A stretch of DNA of 64,000 bases. Source: Alphaproteobacteria bacterium (GTDB lineage: Bacteria; Pseudomonadota; Alphaproteobacteria; UBA6615). This document shows positions 10,162-18,874 of this stretch, piece by piece (the stretch's first letter is position 1; each line of letters begins with the position of its first letter). Where the stretch lies: positions 963,458 through 1,027,457 of the forward strand of contig JBDXCV010000003.1 of NCBI GenBank assembly GCA_039980135.1. Direction: 5' to 3'. A model generated the notes under the pieces. It had not been told where the DNA came from, made no database searches, and was given only the letters and a program-made list of their open reading frames with translations. Position numbers and translations under genes: made by a program.

Positions 10162-10811
10162 CCAAACCCTTTCGCGTCGGCATCGGCGGCCCGGTCGGTA
10201 CCGGGAAAACCGCGCTCATGGATGCGCTCTGCAAGAATCTGCGTGATGACTACGATATCGCGGCCATCACGAACGACATCTACACCGAGGAGGACGCCCA
10301 GTTTCTGACCCGGTCGGGCGCGTTGCCGCCGGAACGGATCATGGGTGTTGAGACCGGCGGCTGCCCGCACACGGCGATCCGCGAGGATGCCTCGATCAAT
10401 CTCGCGGCGATTTCCGAGATGGTGGGACGCTTTCCTGCGCTCGACATTGTGCTCATCGAATCCGGCGGCGACAATCTGGCGGCGACCTTCTCCCCTGAAC
10501 TCGCCGACATCACGATCTATGTGATCGACGTGTCGGCCGGAGACAAGATCCCCCGCAAGGGTGGCCCGGGCATCACCCGGTCCGACCTTCTGGTGATCAA
10601 CAAGATCGATCTCGCACCGTATGTGGGTGCCGACCTCGACGTGATGGATCGGGATTCGCGCAAGATGCGCGGCGAACGTCCGTTCCTGTTCACCAACCTC
10701 AAGACGGGGCTCGGTCTCGAAGACGTCGCCAGCTTCGTTTTGACTGCGGGCGGGTTCGAGGATAAATCTGGTAGTGCCTCAGGCCATTCGGCCAGTGCCG
10801 CTGCTCAATAA
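10158..10811 (+). CDS. ureG: Urease accessory GTPase UreG
   Basis: This is a SIMIBI-class GTPase that carries nickel to the UreD-UreF-urease complex, 217 residues. The P-loop [11 protein letters not shown] is at residues 10-20, the nickel-binding Cys-Pro-His at 69-71 ([11 protein letters not shown]), the switch/Walker B region IESGGDNL near 97-104, and NKID for guanine recognition near 147-150. It starts inside the ureF stop codon. The tail after about residue 200 is Ser/Ala-rich. Confidence 0.96.
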   Translation: MTKPFRVGIGGPVGTGKTALMDALCKNLRDDYDIAAITNDIYTEEDAQFLTRSGALPPERIMGVETGGCPHTAIREDASINLAAISEMVGRFPALDIVLIESGGDNLAATFSPELADITIYVIDVSAGDKIPRKGGPGITRSDLLVINKIDLAPYVGADLDVMDRDSRKMRGERPFLFTNLKTGLGLEDVASFVLTAGGFEDKSGSASGHSASAAAQ

Positions 10812-10823
10812 GAAGCCAACAGG

Positions 10824-11018
10824 ATGATCAAGATGCAGAAGTTTTTCGCCGCCGCCGTCACATTTGCTGCAACCATCGCAGCCGTGCCGGCGTTTGCCCA
10901 TGTCACGGGTTTCGAGCACAGTGCCGGTGCGGGTCATCCCGTGCTTGGGATCGATCATCTGCTGGTGCTGCTGGCCGTCGGCGTCGTGGCCGGCGTTATC
11001 TGGTTCCGCCGCCGCTAA
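10824..11018 (+). CDS. Miniature HupE/UreJ-like membrane protein
   Basis: This is a 64-residue protein with a signal peptide ending AFA, then HVTGFEH and the HupE/UreJ core motif GHPVLGIDHLLVLLAVGV, and a terminal WFRRR. Full-length HupE/UreJ nickel permeases have about 190-200 residues and six membrane segments; this one keeps only the first metal-binding segment (HP-x3-GxDH) and one membrane helix. It lies 12 bases after ureG, so it belongs to the urease operon. The region after its stop is the end of a convergent gene, so no remnant of a longer reading is present. It may be a genuine one-helix nickel-binding accessory or a truncated relic. Confidence 0.75.
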   Translation: MIKMQKFFAAAVTFAATIAAVPAFAHVTGFEHSAGAGHPVLGIDHLLVLLAVGVVAGVIWFRRR

Positions 11019-11033
11019 ACTCGCACCGCAACG

Positions 11034-13361
11034 TCAGGCGCGGGCTTCCGCGATCGCCCGCCAGACCCGGTCGGGCGTTGCGGGCATGTCGAGATCCTCG
11101 ACCCCGACCTCCGCGAGCGCGTTCATAACCGCGTTCATCATGGCCGGTAGTGCCCCCACGGTGCCGGCCTCGCCCGCACCCTTGACGCCCAGCGGGTTGC
11201 GCTGGGTCGGGACGCCGTTGCCGACAATCTCGATGTCGGGGAGATTGTCTGCGCGCGGCATCGCATAGTCCATGAACGACCCGCTCAGCAACTGGCCGCT
11301 GTCGGGATCGTAGACCACCTGCTCCATGAGCACCTGGCCGAGCCCCTGGGCGATCCCGCCATGGATCTGACCCTTCACGATGGTCGGGTTGACCATAATG
11401 CCGACGTCATCGACCACCCAGTAGCCGACCGGCGTCACGACGCCCGTGTCCGGATCGATCTCGACCTCGCAGACATGGCTGCCGTTGGGATAGGTGTCGT
11501 CCTCGGGAGAGAATGTCGCGGTCTCGTAGAGCCCCGGCTCGATGCCCGCCGGTAGCCTGGCGGGCATGAACGAGGCCTTGGCCACTTCCTTCAGGGTGAT
11601 TGTCTTGTCCGTGCCGGCGATCGTGAAGATGCCGTCGGCAAATTCAAGATCGGCGCCGTCGGCTTCGAGCAGGTGGGCCGCGATCCGGCGTGCCTTGTCG
11701 ATCACTTTCTCGGAGGCGTAGTAGAGCGCCGACCCGCCGATTACTGTTGAGCGTGAACCCATCGTGCCGATGCCGAAGGCGACCCGGTCGGTGTCGCCGT
11801 CGATGACACGTACTTCACGCGGGTCGAGGCCGAGCCGCTCGCCGACGATCTGCTTGTACATGGTTTCATGGCCCTGGCCCTGGCTCTTGGTGCCCATCAG
11901 GACCGTGGCGCTGCCGTCGGTGTTGAATCGCACCTCAGCGAAATCCGGTGACGGTGATCCCGCCCGCTCGATCGGGTTGGAGATGCCGATCCCCCGGAGT
12001 TTTCCGCGCGCGGATGAATCCTCGCGCCGTGCCGCGAAGCCGGCATAGTCGGCCATCTCCAGGGCCTTCGCCTGGTTTTCCGTGAAAGCGCCGCAATCAT
12101 AGGAAAGGCCGAGCGCCGTTTTCACCGGCATCGCGTCTGACGCGATCATGTTCCGGGCGCGCAATTCGGCCGGGTCGACACCCAATTCGCGTGCGGATTC
12201 GTCGAACATGCGTTCGATCACGAAAGTCGCCTCGGGCCGTCCCGCGCCGCGATAAGGCGCGGTCGGGTTGGTGTTCGAATGTACCGTGCGCACGGTCACA
12301 TGCGCTGCCGGGATGTCGTACACCCCGATCAGGGTGCCCACATTGGCGAATACCGACAGCAGGTTCCGGATCGCCGAGAGATAGGCGCCGATATTCGCAA
12401 TCGTGCTGACCCGCAGGCCGATCACATTGTTGTCGGCATCGAAGGCGAGTTCGGCCTCCGTGACATTGTCGCGGCCATGCTCATCGGCCTGGACGGCCTC
12501 GCTGCGTTCGCAATTCCATTTCACGGGGCGACCGATCTTGCGCGATGCCCACAGCACCAGCCGGTGCTCGGCATACTGCCAGCCCTTGGTGCCGAAGCCG
12601 CCGCCCACGTCGCGCGCCACAACCCGCATCGCCTGCTCGGGGATGCCGAAAATCTTCTCCGACAGGAGCTGGCGGACGCGATGGGGGTATTGGACGTCGG
12701 CATGCAGGGTGTAGCGGTCTTCGTGCTCGTCATAGGTGCCGATGGCGCCGCGCGGCTCCATATACTGGGCGAAAACCCGGCTGATGACGAAGCGGCGTTT
12801 CACGATGCGCGCGGCGTTTGCGAAGGCGGCTTCCACGGCGTCGGCGTCGCCCGCCTGGAACTGGCCCGAGACGTTGTCGGAGGAATCGTCCCACACGAGC
12901 GCCGCATCGGGTTCGACGGTTTTCGCGGTGTCGGTGATCGAGGGCAGGTCCTGATAGTCCACATCGATCAGTTCGGCGGCATCACGTGCCTGATTGAGGG
13001 TGTCGGCGACGACCAGCGCCACGGGGTCGCCCACATAGCGCACGCGGCCCAGCGCCAGCGGCGGCTGCGGGCGATACTTCATGGGTTCGCCGTCGGGGCG
13101 CTTCCACTTGGCGGGCATGCCGGGAACGCCCAGATTGTCCGCGGCGACTTCCTCGCCCGTGAATACCCCCTGTACGCCGGGCGCGGCCTTGGCTGCCGTT
13201 GTGTCGATCGACCGGATTTCGGCATGGGCGTAGGGCGATCGCAGCAGGATCGCGTATGTCTGGCCGGGAAGGTTCACATCGTTTGTGAACAGCCCGCGTC
13301 CGCGCAGGAGTCGCGGGTCTTCCTCGCGGCGCACAGCCTGACCAACACCGAATTTTTCCAT
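11034..13361 (-). CDS. Xanthine dehydrogenase family molybdopterin-binding (CoxL-like, form II) subunit
   Basis: This is the large molybdenum-cofactor subunit of an aldehyde oxidase/CO-dehydrogenase-like hydroxylase, 775 residues. It opens with the FGVGQAVRREEDPRLLRGRG region typical of CoxL. GGGFGTKG marks the cofactor site, and the loop PYRGAGRPEA is the form II type rather than the CSFR of true CO dehydrogenase. GAGEAG near the C-terminus holds the probable catalytic Glu. No FAD (CoxM) or 2Fe-2S (CoxS) subunit gene is adjacent, so it is an orphan. Substrate unknown; an aldehyde or N-heterocycle is likely. A GGAGA ribosome-binding site precedes the ATG at 13361. Confidence 0.9.
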   Translation of the reverse strand: MEKFGVGQAVRREEDPRLLRGRGLFTNDVNLPGQTYAILLRSPYAHAEIRSIDTTAAKAAPGVQGVFTGEEVAADNLGVPGMPAKWKRPDGEPMKYRPQPPLALGRVRYVGDPVALVVADTLNQARDAAELIDVDYQDLPSITDTAKTVEPDAALVWDDSSDNVSGQFQAGDADAVEAAFANAARIVKRRFVISRVFAQYMEPRGAIGTYDEHEDRYTLHADVQYPHRVRQLLSEKIFGIPEQAMRVVARDVGGGFGTKGWQYAEHRLVLWASRKIGRPVKWNCERSEAVQADEHGRDNVTEAELAFDADNNVIGLRVSTIANIGAYLSAIRNLLSVFANVGTLIGVYDIPAAHVTVRTVHSNTNPTAPYRGAGRPEATFVIERMFDESARELGVDPAELRARNMIASDAMPVKTALGLSYDCGAFTENQAKALEMADYAGFAARREDSSARGKLRGIGISNPIERAGSPSPDFAEVRFNTDGSATVLMGTKSQGQGHETMYKQIVGERLGLDPREVRVIDGDTDRVAFGIGTMGSRSTVIGGSALYYASEKVIDKARRIAAHLLEADGADLEFADGIFTIAGTDKTITLKEVAKASFMPARLPAGIEPGLYETATFSPEDDTYPNGSHVCEVEIDPDTGVVTPVGYWVVDDVGIMVNPTIVKGQIHGGIAQGLGQVLMEQVVYDPDSGQLLSGSFMDYAMPRADNLPDIEIVGNGVPTQRNPLGVKGAGEAGTVGALPAMMNAVMNALAEVGVEDLDMPATPDRVWRAIAEARA

Positions 13362-13496
13362 CTGAATCTCTCCGAGGGCGCATGTCTTTGCCGCCGAGTC
13401 TTGATTGGCCCGGCGTGCCGCTACCCTAACAAGGATTGGTCGGCGGACAAGTGTCGGGTTCGGACCGGGAATCTCCGATCTGTTCGCCAGGCCCGA

Positions 13497-14333
13497 TCAA
13501 CCGTCCGGCTTGACGATCCTGTTGGTCAGGGTACCGATGCCGTCGATCGTGACCGTCACGACATCGCCATCATCGAGCGAAGAGGTGCGCCCCGGGGTCC
13601 CCATGAAGATCATGTCCCCGGGGTTGAGGGTGAAATACCGGCTCAGATAGCTGACGACTCTGGCCGGTTTGTGGATCATGTTCCGGGTGTTTTCCTGCTG
13701 CACGATCTCACCGTTCAGTCGGGTCGTGAGCAGCACGTTGTTTGGGTCGAGCCCCGTGACCAGGGCGGGACCCACGGGCCCGAACCCGTCCGCGGCTTTG
13801 GCGCGCATCCATTGCAGGTCGCGGCCCTGCCAGCTGCGTTCGGTCAGGTCGTTGCCGGCGGTCAGGCCGAATACGTAGCCCATGGCATCGGCCTCGGACA
13901 CATTCTTGGCCGACTTTCCGATGACCAAAACCAGCTCGCCCTCGAAATGCACGTTGTTTGCATCCGGCGGTAGCTCAATGTCGCTACCGCTGCCCGTGAG
14001 GGAAGTGGGAAGTTTCAGGAACAGCGGCGGCGGGCGATCCGATGCGGAGGAGATATGACTGGCGAAGTTCATGCCGACGGCGAAGACCTTGCCCGCATCG
14101 GACGGCGGCAGAAGTTTCACGCTGTCGAGCGCGACGGTCTGCCCGGTCGGTTTTGCCCCCGTGATCGGGTCGCCGTCGAGCGTCGCGATACTGGTGCCGT
14201 TCAACTCGCCGTATGAGACCTGCCCGTTGAGGTTGAAGCGGACATATTTGGTGGTCGCGTCCTGCGCCACGGCAAGGGGACCGGCGGCGATCAGGGCAAG
14301 TGCGAGAATTCCGGGAACCAGGACCGAGCGCAT
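13497..14333 (-). CDS. Fumarylacetoacetate hydrolase family protein with signal peptide
   Basis: This 278-residue FAH-superfamily enzyme cleaves C-C bonds in, or decarboxylates, beta-diketo or 2-oxo acids. The FAH core begins at KVFAVGMNFASH (about residue 82) and keeps the metal-ligand pattern FEGELVLVIG (two Glu) and the Asp in GNDLTER. Unusually, residues 1-24 form a clear signal peptide ending in AVAQ, implying export to the periplasm, whereas most FAH enzymes are cytoplasmic. It is divergent from the exported amidohydrolase at 14434, with a 100-base shared upstream region. Confidence 0.85.
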   Translation of the reverse strand: MRSVLVPGILALALIAAGPLAVAQDATTKYVRFNLNGQVSYGELNGTSIATLDGDPITGAKPTGQTVALDSVKLLPPSDAGKVFAVGMNFASHISSASDRPPPLFLKLPTSLTGSGSDIELPPDANNVHFEGELVLVIGKSAKNVSEADAMGYVFGLTAGNDLTERSWQGRDLQWMRAKAADGFGPVGPALVTGLDPNNVLLTTRLNGEIVQQENTRNMIHKPARVVSYLSRYFTLNPGDMIFMGTPGRTSSLDDGDVVTVTIDGIGTLTNRIVKPDG

Positions 14334-14433
14334 CGCGGCGTCTCCGCATGTGAGGTGGAAGTATCCTTTAATCGACGAAAACTAGCATGGGTTGCATGTT
14401 GCGCCATCCCGCTGCGCGCGGCAGGATCGAAGC

Positions 14434-15300
14434 ATGAAATTCGACATGAATAAGCTTGCTCGGCTGCTGGCGGCGGGAACCGTAATCGCCACGTTCCCGT
14501 CCCTTGTGCACGGGGACGAACCCCTCCCCGTCTTCGACGGACATGTGCACTACAACGAGGATGCGACGGTCGCCTATAGCCCGGCCCGGATCGTCGAGAA
14601 GATGCACGCGGCGGGGGTGCCCCGCGCGCTCGTGTCGAGCACGTCGGACGACAACACGCTGGCCCTGCTTGAAGAGGGCGGGCCCGGGCTGGTCGTCCCG
14701 TTCCTGCGTCCCTATGGCGGACAAATCCATTCGGGCAACTGGTATCGGCATCCCGACACGCTTGCCTATCTGCAATCCCGCTGGGACCCGGATCGCTACG
14801 CCGGGATCGGCGAGTTCCACCTCCACCAGCTCGCCGGTGCGGACAGCGCGATCGTTCGCGCCGTGGCGCAAATGACGACCGACGCGGGACGGATGTTGCA
14901 TGTGCATGCGGATTCCAGGGTGATCGAGGCCATCTTTTCACACACGCCGGACGCCCGCATTCTTTGGGCGCATGCGGGTATGGTCGATCCGCCGGAGGTC
15001 ATTGCGCAGACCCTAGAGGCCCATGAAAATCTCTGGGCGGAGATTTCGATCCGGGGGTACGAGATTTTCCCGGGTGGCGCGATCAATACGGACTGGCGCG
15101 AACTGTTCCTGGCCTATCCCGATCGCTTTCTGACGGCATCCGATACCTATGTGACCGAACGCTGGGACGAGTATGCGCGGGTCATCGACCACCATCGCGG
15201 CTGGCTGGCCCAGCTGCCGACGGATATTGCGCGCGGAATCGCATTCGGAAATGCCGTCCGCCTTTTCGGCGCGGGCGGCATCGCGGTGCTCGAGAAGTAG
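14434..15300 (+). CDS. Exported amidohydrolase-family protein (TIM-barrel, metal-dependent)
   Basis: This is a 288-residue amidohydrolase-2-like protein. A signal peptide of about 26 residues ends at VHG, followed by the first-strand motif FDGHVHYNED with the usual HxH. Further barrel residues are GEFHLHQ, LHVHADS, LWAHAGM and TASDTYV. The start at 14434 is chosen because the signal peptide begins there; an earlier in-frame ATG at 14392 only adds unrelated residues. It lies opposite an exported FAH-family protein, so the two may process a periplasmic substrate. The substrate is unknown. Confidence 0.8.
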   Translation: MKFDMNKLARLLAAGTVIATFPSLVHGDEPLPVFDGHVHYNEDATVAYSPARIVEKMHAAGVPRALVSSTSDDNTLALLEEGGPGLVVPFLRPYGGQIHSGNWYRHPDTLAYLQSRWDPDRYAGIGEFHLHQLAGADSAIVRAVAQMTTDAGRMLHVHADSRVIEAIFSHTPDARILWAHAGMVDPPEVIAQTLEAHENLWAEISIRGYEIFPGGAINTDWRELFLAYPDRFLTASDTYVTERWDEYARVIDHHRGWLAQLPTDIARGIAFGNAVRLFGAGGIAVLEK

Positions 15301-15460
15301 GCGTGGCGGATTCTCACGGCGGGCGTCTCGCATCTGTCGTTCGACGCGGCTATGCTGCCGCCATATTCATGCCGGAGCAGATCCGGGGAAATAAGCTCTG
15401 CCCACCAACGGCGGGCGTTTTGGAACCTGCCGCAAGCGGCAGACAAGGGGAGTGGAAATC

Positions 15461-16480
15461 ATGACCGACATCAGCAAAGTAGCGAAACGCCAGCTCGGCG
15501 GCAGTGACCTGAAATGCGCACCCGTCGGGCTGGGCTGCATGTCCCTGTCGGGCGTCTATGGCGCGGCAGACGACGATGAAAATGTGAAATTCGTCCGCTA
15601 TGCGATCGACCAGGGCGTCGATTTCCTGGATTCCTCCGACATGTATGGCTGGGGCCATAACGAAGAGGTGCTCAAACGGGCCCTGGCGGACGGTTACCGC
15701 GACAAGGTGGTGCTGGCGACGAAGTTCGGCCAGGTCCAGCTCGAAGGCGGCGGCATGGGCGTCAACGGACGCCCGGAATATGTCGCGGAGGCCTGCGACA
15801 AGAGCCTGCAGCGTCTCGGAATCGATGTGATCGATCTCTACTACCAGCATCGCGTCGATCAGGAGGTTCCGATCGAAGATACGGTCGGGGCGATGGCCAA
15901 GCTGATTGACGCCGGCAAGGTGCGGGCCATTGGTATCTGCGAGGCCAGGCCCGATACCATCCGCCGCGCCCACGCGACCCATCCGCTGGCCGCAGTGCAG
16001 AGCGAATACTCGATTCTGTATCGCGACGAGGCCGAGCAGATCCGCGCGGCCACCAGCGAGCTCGGCATTTCCTTCGTGGCCTATTCGCCGCTCGGCCGCG
16101 GACTCCTGACGGATCACTTCATCAATTCTGAAACCGTGCCGGAGGATGACCCCCATTATCGTCACCCCCGTTTCTCGCAGGGTAATTTCCAGCAGAACCG
16201 CGAGCTGGCGCTCCGGGTTGCCGAATTCGCGGCCAAGAAGAACTGCACCCCGGCACAGGTGGTTCTGGCCTGGCTGATCGGACAGGGCGATGACGTCGTC
16301 GCCATTCCGGGCACCAAGCGCGCCGAACGGTTCGACGAAAACATGGGCGCGCTCGATGTGTCGCTGTCGGCCGACGAGCTGGCCGCGATGTCTGCGGCAG
16401 TGCCGGTCGGTGCGGCGGCGGGGACGCGTTATCCCGATGCCCAGATGAAAAAGGTCTTCGTCGACTCAGCCGCGAATTAG
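15461..16480 (+). CDS. Aldo/keto reductase
   Basis: This is an NADPH-dependent aldo/keto reductase of the AKR11/13-like bacterial group, 339 residues. The catalytic tetrad is visible: Asp57 (FLDSSD), Tyr62 (MYG), Lys88 (ATKFG) and His130 (YYQHRVD). The C-terminal NADP-binding segment is VVAIPGTKRAERFDEN. An AAGGGG ribosome-binding site favours the ATG at 15461 over the GTG at 15452. The gene stands alone; its end converges on the MFS gene with a 6-base gap. Confidence 0.92.
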   Translation: MTDISKVAKRQLGGSDLKCAPVGLGCMSLSGVYGAADDDENVKFVRYAIDQGVDFLDSSDMYGWGHNEEVLKRALADGYRDKVVLATKFGQVQLEGGGMGVNGRPEYVAEACDKSLQRLGIDVIDLYYQHRVDQEVPIEDTVGAMAKLIDAGKVRAIGICEARPDTIRRAHATHPLAAVQSEYSILYRDEAEQIRAATSELGISFVAYSPLGRGLLTDHFINSETVPEDDPHYRHPRFSQGNFQQNRELALRVAEFAAKKNCTPAQVVLAWLIGQGDDVVAIPGTKRAERFDENMGALDVSLSADELAAMSAAVPVGAAAGTRYPDAQMKKVFVDSAAN

Positions 16481-16486
16481 ATTTCG

Positions 16487-17761
16487 CTAGGGATGATCCC
16501 GCTCGGCAGAAGGCGGGACATCCTCAACCCTGCGATAGATGACCAGCGACGCCAGCAAGGCGATCACCAGCGCCCCGAACATGGTGCGGTAGGCGATCGC
16601 CGGGCTGCGGCCCAGTTCGTCGACCGGGAAGGCGTCGAGGATGGCGCCGGTGCCCATTTGCACCAGGAACACGCCCGACCATGTGCAGACGTTGATGGCG
16701 GTGAACACCCGCCCGGTGTGAGTGTCGGGAAACAGGCTGCGTGCGTGGGCGAAAATGGGTGATGCCATTGGCGCGAACAGCGCAAACCCCGAAAGCAGGA
16801 TGGTGACGACAAGTACCGAGCTGCTGCTGTTGATTGCCAGCACGGCGGTCATGGTCGTGAAGGCCAGCATGCCGCAGGTTACGACGCCGCGCCTTGTGTC
16901 GAACTTGCGATCGAGCGGCCCATAGAGCACGGCGGCGATGATCCAGGTCAGCGAGACCACGAAGATGACGTTGCCGCGCGCGATGATATCGAGATCGAAA
17001 ACGTCGTTCAGATAAGGGCCGATCCACAGATTTCGGATGGTCACCAGTGCGCCCACGGACACGGCGGTGACGGCAGCGAAAGAATAGATGCGCACGTCCC
17101 CGAGGACATGGCGCACGCCCAGGATGGTCTCCAGCAGGGTCTCGCTGCTGGCAGGATGCGGTGCGTCGTCGGGCCGGTCGCGCACCATGATCAGCAGCGC
17201 GACCGCAACCAGAAGCGAGAACAGTCCGACAACAAGCAGACTGGCGCGCCAGCCGTAGAGTTCCACGGCGGCGGCGAAGGGAGAGGCGGACAGCAACATG
17301 CCGGCACCGCCGACAGCGATCGAGATGGCGGTGCCCGTCGCCAGCCGGTCGCGGGCGATCCACCGCGACAGCAACACGATCACACCCATGAAAACCGGGG
17401 CCGCGCCGCAACCGATCAGGAACAGGCCGAGGGCCAGCACGATCACGCCGTGCGCGGCCGAAAAGACGATGGCGCCCAGCGCGGCTAGCGAGAACAACGC
17501 GGCCATCGTGCGCCGGGGGCCGAAGCGGTCGAGGAACACGCCCACGGGAAGCTGCATCAGTGCCGCACCCAGGAATATCGCGGCTGGCAGGCTCGAGAGT
17601 TCACCCGGCGTCAGCCCGAGTTCTGCGCGCAGGTTCGGGGCGATGACGGCCGGCGCGGAGCGCAGGAAATGCGCCAGGATGAACGTCAGCCCCAATATGG
17701 GTGCCATCCGGATTATCGCGGCGCGGCGGCTATAGGGCGCGGAGGGGGATTCGCTCGGCAT
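16487..17761 (-). CDS. MFS transporter
   Basis: This is an inner-membrane major facilitator superfamily permease of 424 residues with about 12 hydrophobic segments. The loop 2-3 motif FLDRFGPRRTMA (about residues 75-86) is the classic MFS signature. It resembles nitrate/nitrite- and cyanate-type MFS members only in general layout, so no substrate is assigned. It is encoded opposite to and convergent with the aldo/keto reductase. Confidence 0.88.
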   Translation of the reverse strand: MPSESPSAPYSRRAAIIRMAPILGLTFILAHFLRSAPAVIAPNLRAELGLTPGELSSLPAAIFLGAALMQLPVGVFLDRFGPRRTMAALFSLAALGAIVFSAAHGVIVLALGLFLIGCGAAPVFMGVIVLLSRWIARDRLATGTAISIAVGGAGMLLSASPFAAAVELYGWRASLLVVGLFSLLVAVALLIMVRDRPDDAPHPASSETLLETILGVRHVLGDVRIYSFAAVTAVSVGALVTIRNLWIGPYLNDVFDLDIIARGNVIFVVSLTWIIAAVLYGPLDRKFDTRRGVVTCGMLAFTTMTAVLAINSSSSVLVVTILLSGFALFAPMASPIFAHARSLFPDTHTGRVFTAINVCTWSGVFLVQMGTGAILDAFPVDELGRSPAIAYRTMFGALVIALLASLVIYRRVEDVPPSAERDHP

Positions 17762-18076
17762 GTGTTCGCAAACGGGGCTGGGGCGAAGTGTGCAGCAACC
17801 ATTCTACATCGGCGGGCGCCGTGACGGACAGACCGGCAGATGAAATACCGCTTGGGAGAATTCGACGCGCGGCAGGCGGCTCGATATCTCTTTCAATCCG
17901 GACGACCACGAAAGTGAATAATCGGCGGGTATGGTCCGTGCGTCTCCCCAATCGACCCGTCACGGTCATCGACGAGATCTTGACGTTTCCGCTCTTGTTG
18001 CCTGAGATGAGTATCCGGTTCAGGCCCAATTGTGCATCGGAGCGAATGCCGCCTGCCGTCCAGGAAGGGTCTGTAT
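17762..18076. other. 315-bp intergenic region with no gene recognised
   Basis: This lies between the divergent MFS and alpha/beta-hydrolase genes. An open frame continues across part of it on the plus strand, but its translation is Arg/Pro/Ser-rich shadow-type sequence with no recognisable domain. The region presumably carries the two promoters. No strong inverted repeat or terminator was seen. Confidence 0.5.
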
Positions 18077-18862
18077 ATGTTGCTTCAACCGATCGTGCGT
18101 CGATTCGAAACGATGCTGGCCTTCGCCTTCGTTGCCGCTGGCTTCGTCCTGCTGGATTCGGCGCGCGCTGACTCTGAAACCATCCCGACCCGCCCCGGCG
18201 TGACGGTGCCGTTCGAAATTGACGTGCCAAGCGGCGCGCCGGCCATCGTGTTGATCTTCGAGGGGGGTGGCGGAAGCATCGAGCGGCGGGCCTTCGGCTG
18301 GGAGATACACGAGCTGCTGGTCGATGACGGGATAGGCGCCGCCTCGATCGGGGCGCCATCAGATCAGCATGGTTTCCTGGGCGGCATGCACCCGAGCTTC
18401 CGCGCGACGGACCAGCACGTGGACGATATCGATATTGTCCTGGGGGCGATCGTGTCGGAGTATGATCTGCCGATCTGGGTTTTTGGTGTCAGCATGGGCG
18501 CGGCCTCGGCCGCCATGTACGGACTGCGCCGTTCCGGGCGGGTTGCGGGGGTCGTTCTGGCTTCCAGCCCGACGCGCCCTCCACGTGGCCTTGGGGTGCA
18601 CGAGCTTCCGCTGGACCAGATCACCGTGCCGCTTCTTGCCGTTGCGCATGCCGATGACGGGTGCCCGGGTACGCCGCCAACGGGCGCGCAGGAAATAGTA
18701 AACGCGGCAAGTTCTTCACCCAATGCCAGAGCAAGAATATTCTCTGGCGGTGACTCGGCAGGGTGGAGCCCATGCCGGCCTCGCAGCCACCATACGTTCT
18801 ACCGGATAGAGCGCGAGGTTGGTCGTGCAGTCGCAGACTTCATCAAGTCGAATACACCCTGA
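18077..18862 (+). CDS. Exported alpha/beta-hydrolase-like protein
   Basis: This 261-residue protein has a membrane-targeting N-terminus (about residues 10-31, ending SARA) and an alpha/beta-hydrolase core. The nucleophile elbow GVSMG puts the nucleophile at about Ser139, after strand LPIWVFG. FEGGGGS near residues 61-67 resembles an oxyanion-hole loop, and VAHADDGCPGTPP probably carries the acid. The His near the C-terminus (SHHTFYRIE) would complete the triad. The start at 18077 has AGGAAGGG upstream and leads directly into the signal peptide. Specific function unknown. Confidence 0.75.
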   Translation: MLLQPIVRRFETMLAFAFVAAGFVLLDSARADSETIPTRPGVTVPFEIDVPSGAPAIVLIFEGGGGSIERRAFGWEIHELLVDDGIGAASIGAPSDQHGFLGGMHPSFRATDQHVDDIDIVLGAIVSEYDLPIWVFGVSMGAASAAMYGLRRSGRVAGVVLASSPTRPPRGLGVHELPLDQITVPLLAVAHADDGCPGTPPTGAQEIVNAASSSPNARARIFSGGDSAGWSPCRPRSHHTFYRIEREVGRAVADFIKSNTP

Positions 18863-18874
18863 TGACAGGTCGGC

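Noticed and set aside
10824..11018. Frameshifted full-length HupE/UreJ
   Set aside because: The bases after the stop belong to the end of the convergent molybdenum hydroxylase gene, and no further HupE helices are found in any frame nearby.
11034..13361. True (form I) CO dehydrogenase
   Set aside because: The active-site loop reads PYRGAGR, the form II pattern, not the AYxCSFR of CO-oxidising enzymes, and coxM/coxS are absent.
17701..18171. Plus-strand open frame running through the MFS/hydrolase intergenic region
   Set aside because: Its translation is rich in Arg, Pro and Ser, without a ribosome-binding site or domain, and it overlaps two real genes in other frames.
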